This document shows, one piece after another, positions 26,689 through 38,734 of a stretch of DNA of 46,803 nt. Within the stretch, counting starts at the first letter, position 1, and each line of letters starts with the position of its first letter. Below the pieces are notes generated by a model, which saw only the letters and a list, made by a program, of their open reading frames with translations, was not told the origin of the DNA and searched no databases. The translations under genes and the position numbers were made by a program. This DNA is from Acidobacteriota bacterium (GTDB lineage Bacteria > Acidobacteriota > Terriglobia > Terriglobales > Acidobacteriaceae). The DNA is taken from contig JAJYCQ010000011.1 of the NCBI GenBank assembly GCA_021778315.1, positions 1 through 46,803 on the forward strand. The letters are read 5' to 3'.

Positions 26689-28911
26689 CTACTTCCCAAA
26701 CCCCTTCGCAATAAACGCCACCACCCTCTGCCGCGCATCGAACCCATGCCACGGCTCCGGCGAAGGGTTCCCATAAATCGCCTCAGCCAGCGGCCCATGA
26801 TCCACCCGCGGATACGTAATCAACTCCACCGGCACACCCATCTGCCGCAGTGCGTGATACATCTCCTCCGACTGTCCCAGAGGGTCCGTCGTATCGTCCT
26901 GCCCCTGCAGCAGCATGAACGGAGTCTTCGCCTTCTCCACGCCCGACATCGGACTCTGCCGCCACGCATCCGCCTCATGCATCCAGGGCTTCCCAAAGTA
27001 CCACTGGTCGTACCAGCTCCCCCTCTCCGTCCCATACTCGCTATTCTGATCGATCACCGGAGCACAGCTCACAATCGCCTTGAACCGCGCAGTCTTCGTC
27101 TCCACAAACGCGGCCATCTCGCCGCCATAGCTGTACCCCATCAGCGCCAGCTTCTCTCCATCGATCGGCTCCGTCTTCAGCACATAGTCCACACCCGCCA
27201 TGATGTCGCGATAGTCCCCGCCGCCCAGATCATTCTTGTTCGCCGCAGCAAACGCCGCACCCCGTCCCGTACTTCCCCGAGGATTGGTCCGCAACACCGC
27301 CCACCCCTGTCCCAGCAAAAAATCCGTGAACGTAGAGTAGCTATCCACATAAGCTCCCAGCGGTCCGCCATGCACCTCCACCACCAGCGGAACCTTCTCA
27401 TTCGCCGTCCCCGCCGCAGCTTCAGGAGGCAGATACAGCATCCCCTCAATCTTCAACTTCTCACCCTTCGGCCCATCCGACATCCACGAAATCCTCTTCG
27501 GCGCCTCCGTCCTCACGCCCTTCGGAGCCAGCTCCGGAGTAGCCAGCACCTTCACCTCTCCCCCCAAACTTGCCGCATACAGCAGCTCCGTCTCCTTCCC
27601 CCCGCTACTCCCCACAAACACCCAACCGTTCTGAGCCTCATTCGTCGCCACCGCAGCCACAGCAGCCACCGGCAGCTTCACCGCCTCAGCCTTCCCCGCA
27701 GCCGAGTACCGCATCACCCCCGCCTCCACCCCCATCTCCACATCCTCCACCACGCCCCCATCCGCCAGCGCAATCGGCTGCTGATGTCCCACCGACCCCT
27801 CAAATCCATCCGACAAATCCCGCACCTCCTTCGTCGCCAGCGTGTACTCATACAGATCCGCATACCCCGGAGGAGCATCCCTCTTCGCCTGCGCCAGGTA
27901 CACCAGCCTCAACCCATCCCTCGACCACACCGCATTCCCCGCCGTCGCCGGCATCTCTGCCACCTTCACCGGATGCGCCGCATCATTCGCCATCACCACC
28001 CACGTACTCCCCGCCGGTCCCAGCTCATCCACCCCATTCGGCTCCTCCGCATCCACCACCAGCTTCGTAGAATCCGCACTCCACGCCGCCCCATGCACAT
28101 CCACCGGAACCCCCACCAGCGTCAGCTTCTCCGCATCCCCATCCTTCGCATCCCCGCCATCCAAACTCATCAGATAAAGCCGCGTCCGATGCAGCCCATG
28201 ATCCACCCACTCCGCATCCGCCTTCGCGTCCTTCTCCTTCTTCTCTCCCGGCGTCTGCGGATCACTCACCACCAGCGCCACCGTCTTTCCATCCGGCGCA
28301 ATCCGATACCCGGCCACATCCGCCTCCACCGGCTCACTCTTCTCCCCGGACTTCTCCCCCGCTTTCTCCGAATCCTTCGTCTCCTTCGCCGGAGGCAGCG
28401 CCCCCTTCACCTTCGACTCATCCGCCATCACCGGCACCTTCACCTCAAACGCCTTCGCCTCGCCCCCATTCATCGGCAGCCGGTACAGCGCCGTATGCTC
28501 CCCGCGCTTGGCCAGGAACAGCACACTCTGCCCATCCGGCATCCAATCGCCCGCACGTTCGCCGCGCTTATCCGCCGCAGGAGAGTACGTCAGTTGCCGA
28601 GCCTCCCCACCCCCCACCTCCACCACCCACAGATGACTCTTCGCCCCCTCCGCCGTCGAGTCCGTAATCTGCACCAGCACCCGCTTCCCATCCGGCGACA
28701 GCCGCGGCTCGCCCATCCCCCCGTAATGCCGCATCTGCTCATTCGTAGGAAACGTCGCCGCCCCATCCTTCGCCGCGACAGGAGCACCACCCACACCACC
28801 CGCAACAGCCTTCTCCTGCCCATACCCAACCGAACCCGCCACCATCCCGACCGACAGCGCAGCAAGTCCGACCGACACCGAAGTCTTCATCCACCAACCA
28901 AATATCTGCAT
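26689..28911 (-). CDS. S9 family prolyl-oligopeptidase-like peptidase, exported
   Basis: Secreted serine peptidase of ~740 residues. After the signal peptide (MKTSVSVGLAALSVGMVAG... to GYGQ) comes a beta-propeller of WD40-like/TolB-like blades, with repeated PDGK and WSRDG strings such as LSPDGKRVLVQ and APDGKTVALVV. The C-terminal alpha/beta-hydrolase domain has the nucleophile in GYSYGGEMAAF, the Asp in LQGQDDTTDP and the His in RVDHGPLAE. This is the order expected for dipeptidyl- and acylaminoacyl-peptidases. A low-complexity Lys/Glu/Ser insertion sits in the propeller (KETKDSEKAGEKSGEKSE). The start is uncertain: ATG 28911 and ATG 28890 are both possible, and the latter starts the signal peptide directly. 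Confidence 0.92.
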   Translation of the reverse strand: MQIFGWWMKTSVSVGLAALSVGMVAGSVGYGQEKAVAGGVGGAPVAAKDGAATFPTNEQMRHYGGMGEPRLSPDGKRVLVQITDSTAEGAKSHLWVVEVGGGEARQLTYSPAADKRGERAGDWMPDGQSVLFLAKRGEHTALYRLPMNGGEAKAFEVKVPVMADESKVKGALPPAKETKDSEKAGEKSGEKSEPVEADVAGYRIAPDGKTVALVVSDPQTPGEKKEKDAKADAEWVDHGLHRTRLYLMSLDGGDAKDGDAEKLTLVGVPVDVHGAAWSADSTKLVVDAEEPNGVDELGPAGSTWVVMANDAAHPVKVAEMPATAGNAVWSRDGLRLVYLAQAKRDAPPGYADLYEYTLATKEVRDLSDGFEGSVGHQQPIALADGGVVEDVEMGVEAGVMRYSAAGKAEAVKLPVAAVAAVATNEAQNGWVFVGSSGGKETELLYAASLGGEVKVLATPELAPKGVRTEAPKRISWMSDGPKGEKLKIEGMLYLPPEAAAGTANEKVPLVVEVHGGPLGAYVDSYSTFTDFLLGQGWAVLRTNPRGSTGRGAAFAAANKNDLGGGDYRDIMAGVDYVLKTEPIDGEKLALMGYSYGGEMAAFVETKTARFKAIVSCAPVIDQNSEYGTERGSWYDQWYFGKPWMHEADAWRQSPMSGVEKAKTPFMLLQGQDDTTDPLGQSEEMYHALRQMGVPVELITYPRVDHGPLAEAIYGNPSPEPWHGFDARQRVVAFIAKGFGK

Positions 28912-29085
28912 GCTCGATAGCTTAGCTGAAATCCCCCCGCCCCACCTCAAATCCCACCCCGCGAACTCACCCATAACCCCGTATCTTGGGAGCAATCACG
29001 AAACCGGTCGGTGCTCAGTCATGTTTCAGCAAATCCGGCACTCTGCCCGCCCAACGAGTTACGCTTGTCGTGAGGTTTTACAGGC

Positions 29086-29451
29086 ATGTGCAGATTGCAC
29101 TTTGGAAGGTTCCTATGCGGTGCATTCGTCGTCGGAGCGATGCTTAGCGGATGTCACCACAGCGTAGAAGGCGCGACAAATAAATTTGCGTTGTCCGCCA
29201 CACCGAACAATGCGGCGGAGTTTCGCAGCCTGTTTGCGACCGAGCCGACATGTCACGGATTTACTCTGAGCGAATCTGGTTCAATTCGTTTGCACTACTA
29301 CGGAGCGGCAGATGCAGCGCGGACAAAGTTTGGCGGTTACGTTGTTTACCCACACGTCAGCACAGAATTAGACTTTTTTGGAGACACCCCTGAACGGGCG
29401 ATTAGCCACGCCTGCGCGATTTTGAAAACACAGGGCGGAAAAGTTGAATGA
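29086..29451 (+). CDS. Small predicted lipoprotein
   Basis: Protein of 121 residues with a signal sequence ending in a lipobox (AMLSGC, Cys23), so it is probably lipid-anchored. The mature part (SVEGATNKFALSATPNN...) contains two Cys (one in TCHGF, one in HACAILKTQ) and ends KTQGGKVE. I do not recognise a family. The codons are mixed and the stretch is visibly less GC-rich than secA or the S9 gene on either side, which suggests foreign origin. It is followed after 24 nt by the 200-residue gene on the same strand. A GAGG lies 11 nt upstream of the ATG. Confidence 0.65.
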   Translation: MCRLHFGRFLCGAFVVGAMLSGCHHSVEGATNKFALSATPNNAAEFRSLFATEPTCHGFTLSESGSIRLHYYGAADAARTKFGGYVVYPHVSTELDFFGDTPERAISHACAILKTQGGKVE

Positions 29452-29475
29452 AGCTGTGGATTTGAAGGTGAGCAG

Positions 29476-30078
29476 GTGACCGTGACTGATAAGGACAACA
29501 TCTGGTGCTGCAAAGAATCAATGGCTTGGGTTCAACAAAATCTTAACGGACTCAAGCTGGCGGATGCGTCTAAACGCTCGATTCTGTCTGGCGGTTGTCT
29601 GCACGCTTCCATCGAGCACGGAATGGCTATCGTTGTCCTTGTCGATGAGGGCCTTCACGGCTCTGCACTAGCACTGATCCGGCTGCAATTTGAGGCTTAT
29701 GTGCGCGGTCTATGGTTAGCTCAAGGCGCCAGCGATTGCGAGGTTGACAAGGCAGGTCGTGACGCCTTTCCGAGAATAAACCTCATGCTTGAATCCCTTG
29801 AAACGCCGGGACTACTCGACAGCGCAGTGCTGTCGACGATCAAGGCTGATGCATGGAATGAGTTGAATAGCCTTACTCACACCGGCTATCAGCAAATCGG
29901 CCCACGTCTGAATGCGGACGGTATCGGTTCGCGTTTCGATGATGACCAAATCCAAATAGCTCTGAATTGGGCTGAGGCGTTGACAATTCTCTGCGCCGCC
30001 GCGTTTGCGGGGCTCGCCAAAGACGATCAACTCGCGCTCGCTTGTCTAGAAAGAGCGCGGGCAGTTGCGGCGGCTTGA
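29476..30078 (+). CDS. Uncharacterised helical protein
   Basis: Cytoplasmic protein of 200 residues, mostly helical, with no signal or clear membrane segment. The string LHGSALALIRLQFEAYVRGLWLA (from ~54) is characteristic of widespread uncharacterised proteins in which a Glu and an Arg face each other in a helical core. A second region reads LNSLTHTGYQQIGPRL with a His in a conserved-looking HTG. I cannot name the function. The GTG start at 29476 has AAGG upstream; a second GTG lies two codons later. Its base composition matches the small lipoprotein gene before it, and together they look like a small acquired unit between the S9 peptidase gene and secA. Confidence 0.72.
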   Translation: MTVTDKDNIWCCKESMAWVQQNLNGLKLADASKRSILSGGCLHASIEHGMAIVVLVDEGLHGSALALIRLQFEAYVRGLWLAQGASDCEVDKAGRDAFPRINLMLESLETPGLLDSAVLSTIKADAWNELNSLTHTGYQQIGPRLNADGIGSRFDDDQIQIALNWAEALTILCAAAFAGLAKDDQLALACLERARAVAAA

Positions 30079-30253
30079 AACCTTTGGCAGGTGGCCTACC
30101 TTTCAACTCAACACCAGTTGCCATTTCGACTGGAGGTCGAACAGTCTACAAAGTCAGCTTTTGAGCAACTTCATCACCCACCTCAAACCCACCAACCCCA
30201 AAACCGCAATCAACCCTCCATTCCCCCCGCATTTCGTTTAACATAGAAAGTAC

Positions 30254-30559
30254 ATGCGTCTGCGCAACCGCCATCTCGCCTGCCTCCTCCTTCTGCTCTC
30301 TTCCCTGAGCGCAGCGGATGCCAGCGGCCTGCGTTCCGGACACCTCACCCTCGGCGGCCGCTACATCAGCATGCTGCTCTCTCAGAGCGCAGCCGCAGCC
30401 GTCGCCACCAGGCCTCTCGCGCAACACACCGCACCCTCCAAGGCCGAAGCCTTCCTCCTCGCGCCCGCGCACCATACGCTGCACACCGCTGTCTGGACCA
30501 TGCGTCCGCCCGCGGAGCACACGGCCGCGCTCCACGCCGTCACCTCCAGCCTCAGCTAA
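30254..30559 (+). CDS. Short signal-peptide ORF upstream of secA (SecM-like candidate)
   Basis: Predicted 101-residue exported protein: MRLRNRHLACLLLLLSSLSA, then an Ala-rich body. It ends 88 nt before the secA start on the same strand. In E. coli the exported SecM in this position stalls on its own translation and raises secA expression; other arrest peptides use Arg-(Ala)-Pro-Pro ends. Here residues 78-86 read TAVWTMRPP, with a Val-Trp and an Arg-Pro-Pro close to the C-terminus, reminiscent of but not identical to those motifs. The ATG has only a weak AGAAAG ribosome site. That it is translated is likely but not certain; the arrest function is inference from position, signal peptide and motif. 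Confidence 0.55.
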   Translation: MRLRNRHLACLLLLLSSLSAADASGLRSGHLTLGGRYISMLLSQSAAAAVATRPLAQHTAPSKAEAFLLAPAHHTLHTAVWTMRPPAEHTAALHAVTSSLS

Positions 30560-30599
30560 ACGACGCTCCCCCAGCGTCCTGCGGCCTCCCCCGCACACC

Positions 30600-30640
30600 C
30601 CTTTCGGCGCTCGTGCGCCACTCCCCCTCCCAATAAAGGA
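30600..30640 (+). promoter_or_regulatory. Possible hairpin masking the secA ribosome site
   Basis: CCTTT at 30600-30604 can pair with AAAGG at 30635-30639, the secA ribosome site. Between them GGCGC (30606-30610) and GCGCC (30615-30619) form a perfect stem with a TCGT loop. A second small hairpin, GACGCT/AGCGTC, is at 30562-30578. A structure of this kind could hide the secA start until a ribosome on the upstream short ORF opens it. The outer helix is only 5 bp. Confidence 0.35.
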
Positions 30641-30647
30641 TCCTCCC

Positions 30648-33629
<2,982 letters not shown>

Positions 33630-33640
33630 CCCATCAGGCA

Positions 33641-33690
33641 GTCATCCTTCGCTTTTCATCATTGTCATCCTTCGCGCAGCGAAAGATCTG
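33641..33690. repeat. Short direct repeat and palindrome after secA
   Basis: GTCATCCTTCGC occurs at 33641-33652 and again at 33664-33675. The second copy runs into CTTCGCGCAGCGAAAG, a near-palindrome. It resembles the short intergenic repeats scattered through acidobacterial genomes (recalled, not checked). No T-run follows, so it is not a standard terminator. Confidence 0.5.
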
Positions 33691-33756
33691 CTTCACCCAC
33701 CACCGCAGCGCCACAACCGCGCTCCGCTCCCAACACCACCGATACAAGGACTCTTC

Positions 33757-34080
33757 ATGGACCTCGAAATCACCGTAGCCCAACTCCAATCCCTCCTCGC
33801 CACAGAACACCCTCCCCTCCTCCTCGACGTTCGCGAGCCTTGGGAATACGCCACCGCTCACATCGAAGCCGCGACCCTCATCCCCATGAACGAGATCCCC
33901 GCCCGCGCCCATCAAGAGCTCGACGAAGAAGCCCCCATCCTCGTCCTCTGCCACCACGGCGCCCGCTCTCTCTCCGTCGCTGCATGGCTCCGCCAGCAAG
34001 GCTTCGACAAGGCCCAATCCGTCTCCGGAGGCATCGACGCCTGGTCCCGCCTCATCGACCCCAGCATCCCCCGCTACTAA
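33757..34080 (+). CDS. Single-domain rhodanese-like sulfurtransferase
   Basis: Small cytoplasmic protein of 107 residues that would move sulfane sulfur to an acceptor. It is a complete single rhodanese domain. LLLDVREPWEY at 21-31 is the family start motif, and the active-site loop CHHGARS begins at C65 and carries the persulfide cysteine. The C-terminal SVSGGIDAW motif (88 onward) is also typical. The length fits GlpE/PspE-type proteins. The loop ending in Arg-Ser is common in the widespread UBA/THIF-associated and stand-alone forms; the acceptor is unknown. It lies downstream of secA by 127 nt containing a dispersed repeat, so co-transcription is uncertain. Confidence 0.93.
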   Translation: MDLEITVAQLQSLLATEHPPLLLDVREPWEYATAHIEAATLIPMNEIPARAHQELDEEAPILVLCHHGARSLSVAAWLRQQGFDKAQSVSGGIDAWSRLIDPSIPRY

Positions 34081-34197
34081 CCGCCCCACAATCCGAGTGT
34101 CCCCGCAACGGCGTCATCGTAATAGGCAGCAAGCAATCTCCAAGTCCCACAGCGCCCCGCGCACACGCACGCGAAGCCCCTCGCTGGACGTGCAGTC

Positions 34198-35349
34198 CTA
34201 CTTCGCCCGCGGGTGCGTCTCGTCGTACACCCTCTGCACCTGTCCCACCGTCAGCTGCGTATACCGTTGCGTCGTGCTCAGCCGCTCATGCCCCAGCATC
34301 TCCTGGATCGCCCGCAGGTCCGCACCCTCCTCCAGCATGTGCGTCCCAAACGCATGCCGCAGCGTATGCGGATGCACATCCGCCGCCAGCCCCCCACTCA
34401 GCGCAATCGACTTCACAATCCTCCCCACACTCCGCGTCGTCAGCCGAGCCGCGCCCTTCGCTCCCACACCCACGCGCACCCGCACCAGCAGCGGCCCCTC
34501 ATGCACCAGCTTGCCCAACCCCGCACTCTCCAGCTTCGCCTGCCGCAGCGGAAGATACGCTCTCACCGCCTCGGCGGCAGCATCGCCCAACGGCACCAGC
34601 CGCTCCTTCTTCCCTTTACCAAACACGCGAATCGCATCATCCCGCCAATAGATCGCATCCACATCCAACCCCACCAGCTCCGAGTTCCGAATCCCACACC
34701 CATACAGCAACTCAAAGATCACCCGCTCCCTCTCTGGCCAACTCCCCACCTCCTCGGCTGCGTCCTCCCCTAATCCCTGTTCCCTAATCCCTAATCCCTG
34801 CCCTAAAGAATCCAGCACCCGATTCACCTCCTCCATACTAGGCACCCGCGGCAGATGTTTCGGCAGCTTCGGAGTACTCACCAGCAGCGCCGGATTACTC
34901 TCCACCAACCCCGCCTTCGCCGCCCACTTGAACCAGCTCCGAATCGCGGCCAGCGCCCGCGCCACACTAGCCTTCGTCAGCCCGCGATCCATCAGCGTAG
35001 CCATGTACGCGCGAATATGCGTGTGCTCCACCGACGCCATCGCCGCCCCGTCCCCCAGCGTCTCCGTCAAAAATTCCGCAAACCCCCGCACCTCCCGCGA
35101 GTAAGCCCGCAGCGTATGCTCGCTCGCCCCCCGCTCATCCCGCATCATCCCCAGAAAGCTCTCCGCAAGCGACAAAAAATCCCGCCCACCCTTCTTCACA
35201 TTCGCGCCTGTCTTTGACTTTGCGTCCGCCGTTGATGTAGCGCCGCCCTTTGACCTGGCACCGGGCCTCGCTTTGAAGGGGACGGGCTTCAGCCCGTCCG
35301 TGGAATCTCTACCAGAGAACGGGGCTTTAGCCCCTGAGGGATTGCTCAC
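34198..35349 (-). CDS. Xer-type tyrosine recombinase with repeat-derived insertions
   Basis: Site-specific recombinase of 383 residues. The SAM-like N-terminal DNA-binding domain starts near FLSLAESFL (58). The catalytic domain has R221, a GKGKKER Lys (~245), H328-x-x-R331, H354 and nucleophile Y363, so it should be active; it ends THPRAK as XerC/XerD do. The GTG start overlaps the TGA of the neighbouring recombinase gene (GTGA), so the two are coupled. Two parts are unusual. Residues ~7-26 are encoded by a pair of dispersed palindromes (35281-35334). Residues ~182-194 are encoded by a G-rich dispersed repeat (34767-34804) inserted in frame between the two domains. A GTG at 35199 would skip the first of these. 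XerC versus XerD cannot be settled. Confidence 0.9.
   Translation of the reverse strand: MSNPSGAKAPFSGRDSTDGLKPVPFKARPGARSKGGATSTADAKSKTGANVKKGGRDFLSLAESFLGMMRDERGASEHTLRAYSREVRGFAEFLTETLGDGAAMASVEHTHIRAYMATLMDRGLTKASVARALAAIRSWFKWAAKAGLVESNPALLVSTPKLPKHLPRVPSMEEVNRVLDSLGQGLGIREQGLGEDAAEEVGSWPERERVIFELLYGCGIRNSELVGLDVDAIYWRDDAIRVFGKGKKERLVPLGDAAAEAVRAYLPLRQAKLESAGLGKLVHEGPLLVRVRVGVGAKGAARLTTRSVGRIVKSIALSGGLAADVHPHTLRHAFGTHMLEEGADLRAIQEMLGHERLSTTQRYTQLTVGQVQRVYDETHPRAK
34767..34804. repeat. G-rich dispersed repeat, copy 2, inside the xer gene
   Basis: Minus strand contains AGGGCAGGGATTAGGGATTA and continues with two more GGG runs, giving five or more GGG tracts separated mostly by 3-4 nt. It matches the copy at 23731-23760 over its left half. 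Regular GGG tracts could fold as a G-quadruplex in the coding strand and mRNA. Confidence 0.7.
35281..35334. repeat. Paired dispersed palindromes inside the xer coding start
   Basis: GACGGGCT-TC-AGCCCGTC (35281-35298) and GGGGCT-TT-AGCCCC (35321-35334) are two perfect palindromes 22 bp apart. A decayed relative with GGACT-TC-AGTCC lies at 42374-42385. Such paired elements normally sit between genes, but here they are read as residues 7-26 of the recombinase. Confidence 0.7.
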
Positions 35350-36395
35350 GCCTCCACCCCCACCGCACCCTCTGCCCCCTGAGCCCTAACCCCTGCACCC
35401 TCTCTCCGCTTCGCCCGCGGATGACACATCCGATGCACCGTCTTCAACCGGTCAATCGCCAGATGCGTATACACCTGCGTCGTAGCAATATCGGCATGCC
35501 CCAGCAGCGTCTGCACGGTCCTCAGATCCGCGCCATGCTCCACCATATGCGTAGCGCAACTATGCCTCAGCTTGTGCGGACTGGCATGCCGATTCACCCC
35601 CCGCACCATCTGCCAAACCGCCTGCGTCGTCAGCGCATGTCCCCGAACACTCAAAAATAACGTCCTCTGAATTCCAGAACCCGCACGAACCAACTCTCGC
35701 CGTCCGCGTAGGACGTAAGCCTCAATCGCCTCCACCGCGCTCCGCCCAATCGGCACAATTCTTTCCTTATCGCCCTTCCCCCGCACCTGCACGCTCGCCG
35801 TCTCCAGCCGCAGATCCTCCTGCCGCAGCGCGACAATCTCCCCCACCCTCAGCCCCCCCGCATACAGCAGCTCGAGCATCGCATGATCCCGCAGCGCCGC
35901 TCCCGTCGCATCCGCCGCCCTCGCCGCCGCTCCCGTCTTCCCCAGCATCTCCGAAACTTCACTCTCTGCCAGCGACTTCGGTAACACCTTCCAGCTCGAC
36001 GGCGACTCAATATTCACAGTAGGGTCCCGCTTGACCCGCTTATCCATCAGCAGCCACTTATAAAACCCACGCACGCAGCTAAGCTTCCTCGCAATCGATC
36101 GCGACTGCACCCCGTGCTCCCGCAGATGCTGCATGAACCCGCTCACATCCCCCTGCTCCGCGCTCAGGAACGTCTTCACTCCAACGCCATCCCCGCCGCC
36201 GCCCTCCAGAAACTCCGCAAACATCTCCAGGTCCCGCAGGTAAGCCTCACAGCTAAGCGGCCGCAGCCCTCGCTCCACCCTCAGATGCGTCATATACTCC
36301 CGCAGCGTCATAGAATCCCGCGCCGTCTCGTGTTCGCGCGCCACCGGAGACGGCCCCGCTCCGCTCTTCCCCGCATTCCCCGACGTCTGGCCCAT
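35346..36395 (-). CDS. Xer-type tyrosine recombinase, second of the pair
   Basis: Site-specific recombinase of 349 residues from the ATG at 36395. The N-terminal SAM-like domain contains [16 protein letters not shown] and [13 protein letters not shown]. The catalytic residues are all present: R183 (GGLRVGEI), K207 (RGKGDKER), H274-x-x-R277 ([11 protein letters not shown]), H300 ([10 protein letters not shown]) and Y309. The C-terminus goes past the usual HPRAK end by 20 residues ([20 protein letters not shown]) encoded in a G-rich stretch at 35375-35400, again repeat-like. A long upstream frame overlaps ffh on the other strand and is not credible. A later ATG at 36311 is possible. It is divergent from ffh and overlaps the next recombinase by GTGA. 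The pair could resolve chromosome dimers or serve an element. Confidence 0.91.
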   Translation of the reverse strand: MGQTSGNAGKSGAGPSPVAREHETARDSMTLREYMTHLRVERGLRPLSCEAYLRDLEMFAEFLEGGGGDGVGVKTFLSAEQGDVSGFMQHLREHGVQSRSIARKLSCVRGFYKWLLMDKRVKRDPTVNIESPSSWKVLPKSLAESEVSEMLGKTGAAARAADATGAALRDHAMLELLYAGGLRVGEIVALRQEDLRLETASVQVRGKGDKERIVPIGRSAVEAIEAYVLRGRRELVRAGSGIQRTLFLSVRGHALTTQAVWQMVRGVNRHASPHKLRHSCATHMVEHGADLRTVQTLLGHADIATTQVYTHLAIDRLKTVHRMCHPRAKRREGAGVRAQGAEGAVGVEA

Positions 36396-36531
36396 CCCTA
36401 GATTCTCTCGCCGCCCCCACCCCAGCACCAGCCCCCGTACCCACCTCGCCAGCATCCTCCTCGCCACCGCCACCACCACGCCCCATCCTCGCCGTCCGCG
36501 CAGGACCCAGACTGCTAAACTTAACGCAGCC

Positions 36532-37917
<1,386 letters not shown>

Positions 37918-37952
37918 TCCCTAGAAATAGCGGCAAACGAGAGGGGCAGCAA

Positions 37953-38138
37953 ATGGCTTCATCTAGCGAATGTAACAACGCATGGAAAAGCGGCTTCATT
38001 GAAGGATATAAGTCTGTCAAAGGAACCGTACCATCGGTTCCGTCTAGGCCAGGCAGTTACCCATCGGGCGTGAAAGATCCTGTTTCTTACTTTTACCGTT
38101 TGGGCTACGATGCCGGAATTCAAAAAGCCACTCATTAG
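37953..38138 (+). CDS. Small uncharacterised protein downstream of ffh
   Basis: Protein of 61 residues beginning 35 nt after the ffh stop, with a strong ribosome site (GAGAGGGG ending 6 nt before the ATG). It is rich in Gly, Ser, Pro and Tyr: AWKSGFIEGYKSVKG, then VPSVPSRPGSYPSGV, then YFYRLGYDAG. The two similar halves (W/Y..G...GY and Y..GYDAG) resemble short YsaB-like 'GF.EGY...G' proteins of unknown role, but I cannot name a family. Its base composition is less GC-rich than ffh, so it may be a later arrival rather than an SRP gene. Confidence 0.55.
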   Translation: MASSSECNNAWKSGFIEGYKSVKGTVPSVPSRPGSYPSGVKDPVSYFYRLGYDAGIQKATH

Positions 38139-38192
38139 GGGGTAATATCTCAGGCGGGTGGCCCACATCTGACCCAACACCAATCTGGGTGC

Positions 38193-38218
38193 CCCACATC
38201 TCGCTTCTGAGATGTGGG
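38193..38218. repeat. Perfect 10-bp stem hairpin
   Basis: CCCACATCTC pairs with GAGATGTGGG around a GCTTCT loop. A partial copy (GCCCACATCTGACCC) lies 30 bp upstream. Only two T follow, so it is a poor intrinsic terminator but may end or stabilise the transcript from ffh and the small ORF. Confidence 0.6.
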
Positions 38219-38266
38219 TTCGCAGGATGCCAGCCGCGCACCCATCCACCACCCTCGATCCACCCA

Positions 38267-38332
38267 GGGCCAACGGCCCGACATATACCAGCCTAGGCCG
38301 AAGGCCTAGGTAAACAGCCGGGCCTTCGGCCC
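38267..38332. repeat. Cluster of three GGCC-type palindromes
   Basis: GGGCC-AAC-GGCCC (38267-38279), CCTAGGCC-GAA-GGCCTAGG (38292-38310) and GGGCC-TTC-GGCCC (38320-38332) occur in a row, each with a 3-nt loop. A further GCCGAAGGC follows at ~38343. They are probably intergenic palindrome repeats. Together with the hairpin at 38193 they fill the 305 bp between the small ORF and the antitoxin gene, where no gene is visible. Confidence 0.7.
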
Positions 38333-38402
38333 TACCGCTCTGCCGAAGGCCGGAGTGAAGCCGCAGGCGCAACGACCAAATTGCCTTCCTCCATCGCAGC
38401 AA

Positions 38403-38429
38403 TACCTCAAAAGGTACGATAAAATACCT
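38403..38429. promoter_or_regulatory. Operator-like array before the toxin-antitoxin pair
   Basis: Three half-sites alternate in direction: TACCT (38403-38407), AGGTA (38412-38416) and TACCT (38425-38429). They form two overlapping dyads ending 14 nt before the antitoxin ATG. The AT-rich CGATAAAA between the last two could be part of a -10 box. Phd/YefM antitoxins usually bind such palindromes to repress their own operon. Confidence 0.5.
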
Positions 38430-38443
38430 CCAGCGAGGCCTCC

Positions 38444-38734
38444 ATGATCGACATCACCCAGGACATCCAGCCCCTCACCACCTTCCGCAACAACTCCGTC
38501 AAAAGCATCAAGCAGCTAAAGAAAACCGGCCGCCCCATCATCCTCACGGTCAACGGCAAGCCCGAGGCCGTAGTGCAATCCGCCGCCGCCTACCAGCGCC
38601 TCCTCGACATCGCCGCCCTAGCCGACGAGCGCGAAAGCCTCCGCCAGGGCCTTGAAGACCTCGCCGCAGGCCGCACCTACCCAGCCGAACAAGTCTTCTC
38701 CGAACTCCGCAAAAAATATGCCCTACCGCGTTAG
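38444..38734 (+). CDS. Type II antitoxin, Phd/YefM family
   Basis: Antitoxin of 96 residues that should neutralise the adjacent RelE/ParE-type toxin and repress the operon. The N-terminal DNA-binding part reads PLTTFRNNSVKSIKQLKKTGRPIILTVNGKPEAVVQS, with the family's T-x-x-R..S...i..l...grp.ilt.nG...aV pattern and an AYQRLLD that follows. The C-terminal half (LRQGLEDLAAGRTYPAEQVFSELRKKY) is the toxin-binding arm. The gene overlaps the toxin gene by 17 nt and has an operator-like array just upstream. Confidence 0.93.
   Translation: MIDITQDIQPLTTFRNNSVKSIKQLKKTGRPIILTVNGKPEAVVQSAAAYQRLLDIAALADERESLRQGLEDLAAGRTYPAEQVFSELRKKYALPR

Noticed and set aside
26746..28920. 724-residue Arg/His/Pro-rich frame antisense to the S9 peptidase
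   Set aside because: Composition artefact; the S9 peptidase has all catalytic motifs on the minus strand.
34767..34804. CRISPR-like or telomeric array
   Set aside because: Repeat units are too short and there are no spacers; better explained as a dispersed G-rich repeat.
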